Positions 6,911 through 10,426 of a DNA stretch of 10,426 nt are shown here, piece after piece. The first letter of the stretch is position 1, and every line of letters begins with the position of its first letter. This DNA is from Planctomycetaceae bacterium UBA4732 (GTDB lineage: Bacteria > Planctomycetota > Planctomycetia > Gemmatales > Gemmataceae). The DNA is taken from assembly GCA_002404095.1 (NCBI GenBank), contig DHJA01000266.1, forward strand, positions 1,267-11,692. Reading direction: 5' to 3'. Below the pieces are notes generated by a model. It ran no database searches and had not been told where the DNA came from. It saw only the letters and a list, made by a program, of their open reading frames with translations. A program made the position numbers and the translations under genes.

Positions 6911-8404
6911 ATGTCCGAAGCCGCGACCCCATCGCAGCAATCCGCTTCCGTCCCAATCGTACACCCCTATGAGGGCGTTTTGGGCATGTGCGCTCTGGCG
7001 GCCCCAGAGCCGTGGTATCCACGCCTCTACGCCCAATCCGTCGGCATGTCCCAGGACAAACTCTATATCCACCTCGAACATCTCTGGCTGGACGGCCTCG
7101 TGGAGAAGGCGCCAGGGACGCCGGAGACCGGCCCCGGCCTGACGTTGACGCCGGCCGGCCGCGAAGTGTTGAACGACCCCGAGGCACTGCAACGGCTTCG
7201 GCAAGGCCGGCCCGTGGTTGAGGGCAGCCAGGGCGGCATTGTGCGCGAGGTGATCCGACGCACACCGCGGCCGACCGTCACCTACGCGCTGCTGGCGATC
7301 AATCTGGCGGTGTTCTCGTTCGGCGCTATGCTCGCGGCCTCGAACGGCGTGGGAGTGGGCGCTTATTTGCTGGGCAATTGGATAAGGGCGTTCTCGGTTT
7401 TCAAGGCGTTGGGCGCGGTGCAAGGAGTGGACTTATTGCATGGCGAATGGCGCCGACTGGCGACGGCGTGCTTCGTCCACATTGGCCTTTTGAATCTTGC
7501 TTTCGCCATGTTCGCGCTTTACCGCATCGGGGCGCGGGTGGAACAGATGTGGGGGCGTTGGCGTTTCCTCGTTCTTTACGTTTTCGCGGGAGTGGGCGGC
7601 AACTGCGTTTCCATGGGGCTGGAACCGCGCTGGCCGGAGGCCGGCGCCTGGGGCGCCTTATACGGCCTCATCGCGGCGATGGCCGTCTGGGTGTTCTGCA
7701 ATCAGAGGCACTTGCCGCGTTCAGTCGCCAAAAGCATGAGAAATAGTCTCATTATAGACGCCGTACTTCTGCTAGGTTTTACCCTGCTGCCGGGAATAAA
7801 CCGCTGGGACGACCTGGGCGGAGCGCTGGTCGGTGCGGTGGTCGCGCTGGTGTTGCAGGTGCAGCGCTTCGGGCCGTCGCCGTTGCGTTGGGTAGTATTG
7901 TTGGCGCTGGTTCCGCTGCCGTGGGCGGGCTATGCCTATATCGAACACGAGCGGGCGACGAACCCCAAATGGGCGCAAGTGGCCGGAGATCAGGCCGACG
8001 ATAAGCGCGGCCAAGAGGAATTGCTTACCTTTCAAACCGCTTATCTGAAACGCATTCAAAACGAGACGAGAAGCGCCCTGGCGGTCTACGACAACGCCGG
8101 CGTTCTCGACCTCGCGCCGGAGGATCGCAAGCCGGCCACAGTGGTCAAGGTGAAGCGCGACCTCGGCGAACAGCGTGAGATTATCAAAAAACTCGCCGAC
8201 GACCTGACGGCGGCCGGCCCGTATAAGGAGGATAGGACCGAGAACGCCCGGCAAAAGGGTCTTCTGTTCGCGGAGGCGCTGGACGATTTGCTGACAACGG
8301 CGGAAAAGCGCTTGCGCGAGGGGACGGAATGGACCGAAGAGGACCAGGCGAAGAATAAGAAAGTGGCCGAAGCCGCTACGGAGTGGCGCAAACTTTTGAG
8401 GTAG
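6911..8404 (+). CDS. Catalytically dead rhomboid paralogue (pseudoprotease) with C-terminal extension
   Basis: The 497-residue protein is a tandem paralogue of the preceding gene; hand alignment of residues 34-117 gives about 71% identity. It keeps the winged-helix-like N-terminus and the seven-helix rhomboid layout, including GEWRRLATACFVH (178-190) and DLGGALVGA. All four catalytic positions are replaced. The His and Asn of the HxxxN motif are Asn195 and Ala199, the nucleophile Ser is Trp247 (GAWG), and the TM6 His is Asp301. The reading frame is intact, so this looks like a maintained pseudoprotease comparable in concept to eukaryotic iRhoms, not a decayed gene. After residue 355 it gains a charged, largely helical tail of about 140 residues (RIQNETRSALAVYDN; KRDLGEQREIIKKLADDL; EALDDLLTTAEKRLREG), possibly coiled coil. 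With seven helices and a cytoplasmic N-terminus, this tail would lie outside the cytoplasm. A GGGG ribosome site lies 6 bases before the ATG. The last 29 bases overlap the end of ispH on the other strand. Confidence 0.87.
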   Translation: MSEAATPSQQSASVPIVHPYEGVLGMCALAAPEPWYPRLYAQSVGMSQDKLYIHLEHLWLDGLVEKAPGTPETGPGLTLTPAGREVLNDPEALQRLRQGRPVVEGSQGGIVREVIRRTPRPTVTYALLAINLAVFSFGAMLAASNGVGVGAYLLGNWIRAFSVFKALGAVQGVDLLHGEWRRLATACFVHIGLLNLAFAMFALYRIGARVEQMWGRWRFLVLYVFAGVGGNCVSMGLEPRWPEAGAWGALYGLIAAMAVWVFCNQRHLPRSVAKSMRNSLIIDAVLLLGFTLLPGINRWDDLGGALVGAVVALVLQVQRFGPSPLRWVVLLALVPLPWAGYAYIEHERATNPKWAQVAGDQADDKRGQEELLTFQTAYLKRIQNETRSALAVYDNAGVLDLAPEDRKPATVVKVKRDLGEQREIIKKLADDLTAAGPYKEDRTENARQKGLLFAEALDDLLTTAEKRLREGTEWTEEDQAKNKKVAEAATEWRKLLR

Positions 8405-9269
8405 AGCCTACGCGACGCACCGGCAATCTCTCCAACCACCTTCGCACATCCTGAATGACCGGATCAGGCGTCGAGGTGCCGGCCGTGAGGCCGACGACCT
8501 CGCAGTCGTCGAACCATTCCTGCCGCAACTCTGATGCGTCGGCGACAAGGTGGGCCGGCCGGCCCAGGCCGCGCGCCACCTCTGCCAACTTGCGGCTGTT
8601 GTTGCTCTGCGGGCCGCCGACCACCACGACCGCATCCGACCCGTCGGCCAGCAGACGCATCGCCCGTTGGCGGTCCTTGGTTGGCTGGCAAACGGTGTCG
8701 ATGAGACGAACGTCCGCGTCGGGGAACCGCGCCCGCAGCGCCGCGGTCAATTCCATCACGCGCTCCAACGGCTGCGTCGTCTGCGCCACGACGCCGAGGC
8801 GAGCGTGGGGTTCCCGCGCTAACCGCGAATCTAGCTGTTCCAGATCGCTTTCGTCGAGAATGATCGTGTACTCGTCAAGGTCGCCGACCAGGCCGCGAAC
8901 CTCGACGTGCTTCGCCTGGCCGATGACAACCGGGTGTCGCCCCTCCGCGACCAGCTTGCGCAGCGCCAGGTGGGCGCGCGTCACCAGCGGACAGGTGGCG
9001 TCGTGGACTTGCAAACCCTGTTCGCGCAGTTCCAGCTTTACGCGATCCGCTGTGCCGTGAGCCGTCAGCAATACGGCCGTCGTCCGCACGTCCTCACCGC
9101 GCCCCGCGCGGACGGCGCCGGCCGCGTCCATACGGGCTACCACGTCAGGATTGTGAACGAGGTCGCCGAGGATGGTCAACGGCCCTTCGCGCGCCAGGCC
9201 CAGCGCCAGGTCCACGGCGTCGCGCACCCCAAAACACATTCCGTAATGCTCGGCCATGCGCACTTGCAT
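8376..9269 (-). CDS. ispH: 4-hydroxy-3-methylbut-2-enyl diphosphate reductase
   Basis: IspH (LytB) carries out the last step of the MEP isoprenoid pathway, reducing HMBPP to IPP and DMAPP with a [4Fe-4S] cluster in the cytoplasm. The 297-residue protein has the three cluster cysteines in family context: Cys12 (GMCFGV), Cys93 (DATCPLV) and Cys194 (DTVCQPT). Substrate-binding residues are also in place: His39 (VHN), His71 (AHG), His121 and Glu123 (KHVEV), Thr164 (AQTTQP), the SNNS motif (222-225) and Ser266 (LTAGTSTPD). Length is close to the usual 300-320. The motif around His121 (AKHVEVRG) departs from the common GHPEVEG, so this is a divergent family member. The start at 9269 is supported by AGAGG 7 bases upstream; a second ATG four codons in is less well placed. 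No other isoprenoid gene is in view. Confidence 0.94.
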   Translation of the reverse strand: MQVRMAEHYGMCFGVRDAVDLALGLAREGPLTILGDLVHNPDVVARMDAAGAVRAGRGEDVRTTAVLLTAHGTADRVKLELREQGLQVHDATCPLVTRAHLALRKLVAEGRHPVVIGQAKHVEVRGLVGDLDEYTIILDESDLEQLDSRLAREPHARLGVVAQTTQPLERVMELTAALRARFPDADVRLIDTVCQPTKDRQRAMRLLADGSDAVVVVGGPQSNNSRKLAEVARGLGRPAHLVADASELRQEWFDDCEVVGLTAGTSTPDPVIQDVRRWLERLPVRRVGSTSKVCATP

Positions 9270-9302
9270 GGGTGGTCCTCTCTTCCCGTGAAAATGGCGC
9301 CG

Positions 9303-9363
9303 TAACGAGCCGCGACCGTAAGGGAGCGTTTTTCTCCCGCTCCCTTACGGTCGCGGCTCGTTA
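9303..9363. repeat. 26-bp-stem hairpin repeat between ispH and the regulator gene
   Basis: The arms at 9303-9328 and 9338-9363 are perfectly complementary over 26 bases, with a 9-base T/C-rich loop. The same arm sequence recurs at the right edge of the window. It lies just after the stop of the winged-helix regulator and upstream of ispH on the same strand. It could therefore terminate the regulator operon, although no T-run follows the stem. I read it as a dispersed REP-like intergenic repeat that can double as a terminator or mRNA end. Confidence 0.85.
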
Positions 9364-9377
9364 GGGTCAGAAACGCC

Positions 9378-9701
9378 TCAGGCGGGCGCCTGTCCGCGCC
9401 CCTGGCGCACAATCGCCTCCAAGCGGTCCAGGTAACTGCTAAAAGCGCGCCGTCCGACGCGGGTGAGCCGGCAGCCCGTCTGCGGTTTACGGCCGACGAA
9501 CAGTTTGTCGATAACTACATAACCCTTTTCCTCTAGCTTTTGGAGATGAACACTGAGATTGCCGTCGGTCATCTCCAGGGCGTCGCGAAGCTCGGTAAAG
9601 GTCAGGCGTTCGGCAGCCGCCAGCACGGACACGATGGCCAACCGGCCGCGCTCGTGTAGTACGGGATCGAGGTCTTGGAGCAGCTGCTTAATGGCGTTCA
9701 T
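9378..9701 (-). CDS. Winged-helix transcriptional regulator (MarR/ArsR-like, HTH_34 type)
   Basis: The 107-residue protein is essentially one winged-helix DNA-binding domain. A helix (RLAIVSVLAAAERLTFTELR, 20-39) leads to the recognition helix (MTDGNLSVHLQKLEEKGYV, 44-62). A wing follows (DKLFVGRKPQTGCRLTRVGR, 65-84), then a C-terminal helix likely used for dimerisation. This is the layout of the small PF13601-type regulators that sense through, or partner with, a neighbouring protein. It has no obvious ligand-binding domain and no metal-binding cysteine pair, which argues against a metal-sensing ArsR. It is the second gene of an operon, 15 bases after the membrane protein gene, with its own ribosome site (AAGGA, 8 bases before the ATG). 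It probably represses its own operon through the palindrome at 10344-10366. Confidence 0.87.
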   Translation of the reverse strand: MNAIKQLLQDLDPVLHERGRLAIVSVLAAAERLTFTELRDALEMTDGNLSVHLQKLEEKGYVVIDKLFVGRKPQTGCRLTRVGRRAFSSYLDRLEAIVRQGRGQAPA

Positions 9702-9716
9702 GGGTGCGGTCCTTGG

Positions 9717-10325
9717 CTAGGCGACGGAGCGGTGAAGGCGGAGACCGCTCTCGCGCCGCTCCTGGATCAGCAGGAAAATGCCTAGCCCGATATGTCCCAG
9801 GCCGAACACCAGCCCCATCATCGGCGTCGCCCAGTTTGGCCCCAGCCATAGCGTCAGCGCCCCGAGGGGTAAGAACGCCACGCCCAGCCAGCGGATCGAG
9901 CGCGGGGCATAGGCCGACGTCGCCAACGCGCCTTGTCCGTAACACATCATCCACACGCCCGGCAGCCAAAGATGCTTCCCCTGATCGACGAAGTAGCCCG
10001 TCAGCGCCAGGGCCGCGAACAACGACGGCGCCAGGTTCCATAGCACGGCTCGCGCCTGCCGCGACCAAACGCGCTCGCCGCGCTCCCGGCCGCGCATGAC
10101 CGTTCCCATCAGGGTCGCCAGCAGCGAGCCGAGGAAGACGAGCGACCAGACCGCGACAAAATCGATCCGGTTGGCGGGGTCAAGGAAGAGGAACAGCAGC
10201 GACCCGACGCCGGCCAGGCAGCCGGCCGCCAGCCCAGCCCGCGCGGTCAGCAACTGGTACTGGCAGGTGCGCTCCATCAGCGTGCGGATCACTTCCAGCG
10301 TGCGCGCCGCTTGTCGGGCGTCCAT
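9717..10325 (-). CDS. Six-helix membrane protein partnered with the winged-helix regulator
   Basis: The 202-residue protein begins with a short cytoplasmic helix (MDARQAARTLEVIRTLMERT). About six membrane segments follow, at roughly residues 28-47, 54-76, 95-112, 118-138, 144-162 and 167-187, ending in a basic tail (QERRESGLRLHRS). A basic loop (RGRERGERVWSRQAR, 78-92) marks a cytoplasmic side. I know no enzymatic motif in it. The start at 10325 is chosen over the ATG at 10349 because AAGGGAG lies 7 bases upstream of the former and nothing suitable precedes the latter. It is the first gene of an operon with the regulator. Pairing a small multi-helix membrane protein with a PF13601-type regulator is a recurring arrangement, so it may be the regulator's sensing partner or target; that role is inferred. 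Confidence 0.82.
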   Translation of the reverse strand: MDARQAARTLEVIRTLMERTCQYQLLTARAGLAAGCLAGVGSLLFLFLDPANRIDFVAVWSLVFLGSLLATLMGTVMRGRERGERVWSRQARAVLWNLAPSLFAALALTGYFVDQGKHLWLPGVWMMCYGQGALATSAYAPRSIRWLGVAFLPLGALTLWLGPNWATPMMGLVFGLGHIGLGIFLLIQERRESGLRLHRSVA

Positions 10326-10343
10326 GACGTGACTCCCTTGCAA

Positions 10344-10366
10344 ACTCATTTGTGACGCAAAGTACT
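10344..10366. promoter_or_regulatory. Imperfect palindrome, probable operator of the regulator
   Basis: The arms ACTCATTTG and CAAAGTACT, separated by TGACG, match as inverted repeats at 6 of 9 positions; the inner TTTG/CAAA is exact. The element overlaps the -10 box of the operon promoter and the expected transcription start, so a bound dimer would block initiation. Assignment to the 9378-9701 regulator is inferred from position. Confidence 0.45.
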
Positions 10367-10392
10367 CTACCCGCGCTTTGCTGAGCCGTCAA
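10364..10392 (-). promoter_or_regulatory. Sigma70-type promoter of the membrane protein/regulator operon
   Basis: Read on the minus strand, TTGACG (10387-10392, 5 of 6 to consensus) is followed by a 17-base spacer and TAGAGT (10364-10369, 4 of 6). Transcription would start near 10357, about 30 bases upstream of the start codon at 10325. Confidence 0.55.
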
Positions 10393-10406
10393 GGGAGACG
10401 TTATCG

Positions 10407-10426
10407 ACGAGCCGCGACCGTTAGGG
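10407..10426 (+). repeat. Partial copy of the hairpin-repeat arm at the window edge
   Basis: Nineteen of 20 bases match the left arm of the hairpin at 9303-9363 (ACGAGCCGCGACCGT, one mismatch, then AGGG). The window stops here, so the second arm cannot be seen. It lies just upstream of the operon promoter. Confidence 0.7.

Noticed and set aside
6241..6912. Minus-strand open frame across the rhomboid spacer containing SYKSHKSYRTYGTYR
   Set aside because: The repetitive Tyr/Ser/Lys stretch is just the 9-base repeat of the palindrome translated; the rest is antisense to the rhomboid gene.
8455..9060. 201-residue plus-strand open frame
   Set aside because: It lies antisense to ispH, which has all its catalytic motifs; Ser/Arg-rich composition marks it as a shadow.

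Overview
This is a GC-rich chromosomal window carrying eight credible protein-coding genes on both strands. It has no RNA genes, CRISPR array or insertion sequence that I can see. The gene style suggests a member of the Planctomycetes, possibly the Gemmata-like group. The clues are short secreted-esterase and hypothetical proteins, small two-helix membrane proteins with Pro/Gln tails, an unusual rhomboid architecture, and hairpin-forming repeats between genes. This assignment rests on overall resemblance, not on a marker gene.

Left part (1-4725): a short hairpin repeat precedes a secreted alpha/beta-hydrolase (117-2114, +). It faces a large soluble protein of unknown function (2179-4089, -). 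A small two-helix membrane protein (4191-4625, +) diverges from that gene and is followed by a long hairpin (4678-4724), which probably terminates transcription from both sides.

Centre (4809-8404): a glycine-zipper stress-type protein of the 17M/YflT kind (4809-5444, -) diverges from two tandem paralogues, 5686-6795 and 6911-8404 (+). Each paralogue has an N-terminal winged-helix-like domain joined to a seven-helix rhomboid domain. The first keeps the complete rhomboid catalytic set. The second has lost all of it (His to Asn, Asn to Ala, Ser to Trp, His to Asp) and gained a charged C-terminal tail of about 140 residues. A 32-bp stretch upstream of the first copy matches the 3' end of that same gene, which suggests a third, deleted copy. 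A perfect 44-bp palindrome sits between the two copies. This protease/pseudoprotease pair is the best candidate for an undescribed system in the window.

Right part (8376-10426): ispH (-), the last enzyme of the MEP isoprenoid pathway, overlaps the 3' end of the pseudo-rhomboid tail-to-tail. Upstream of it, beyond a 26-bp-stem hairpin repeat, is a two-gene operon (-): a six-helix membrane protein (9717-10325) followed by a small winged-helix regulator (9378-9701). The operon has a good sigma70-type promoter, whose -10 box is overlapped by an imperfect palindrome likely to be the regulator's own operator. The window ends inside another copy of the hairpin-repeat arm.
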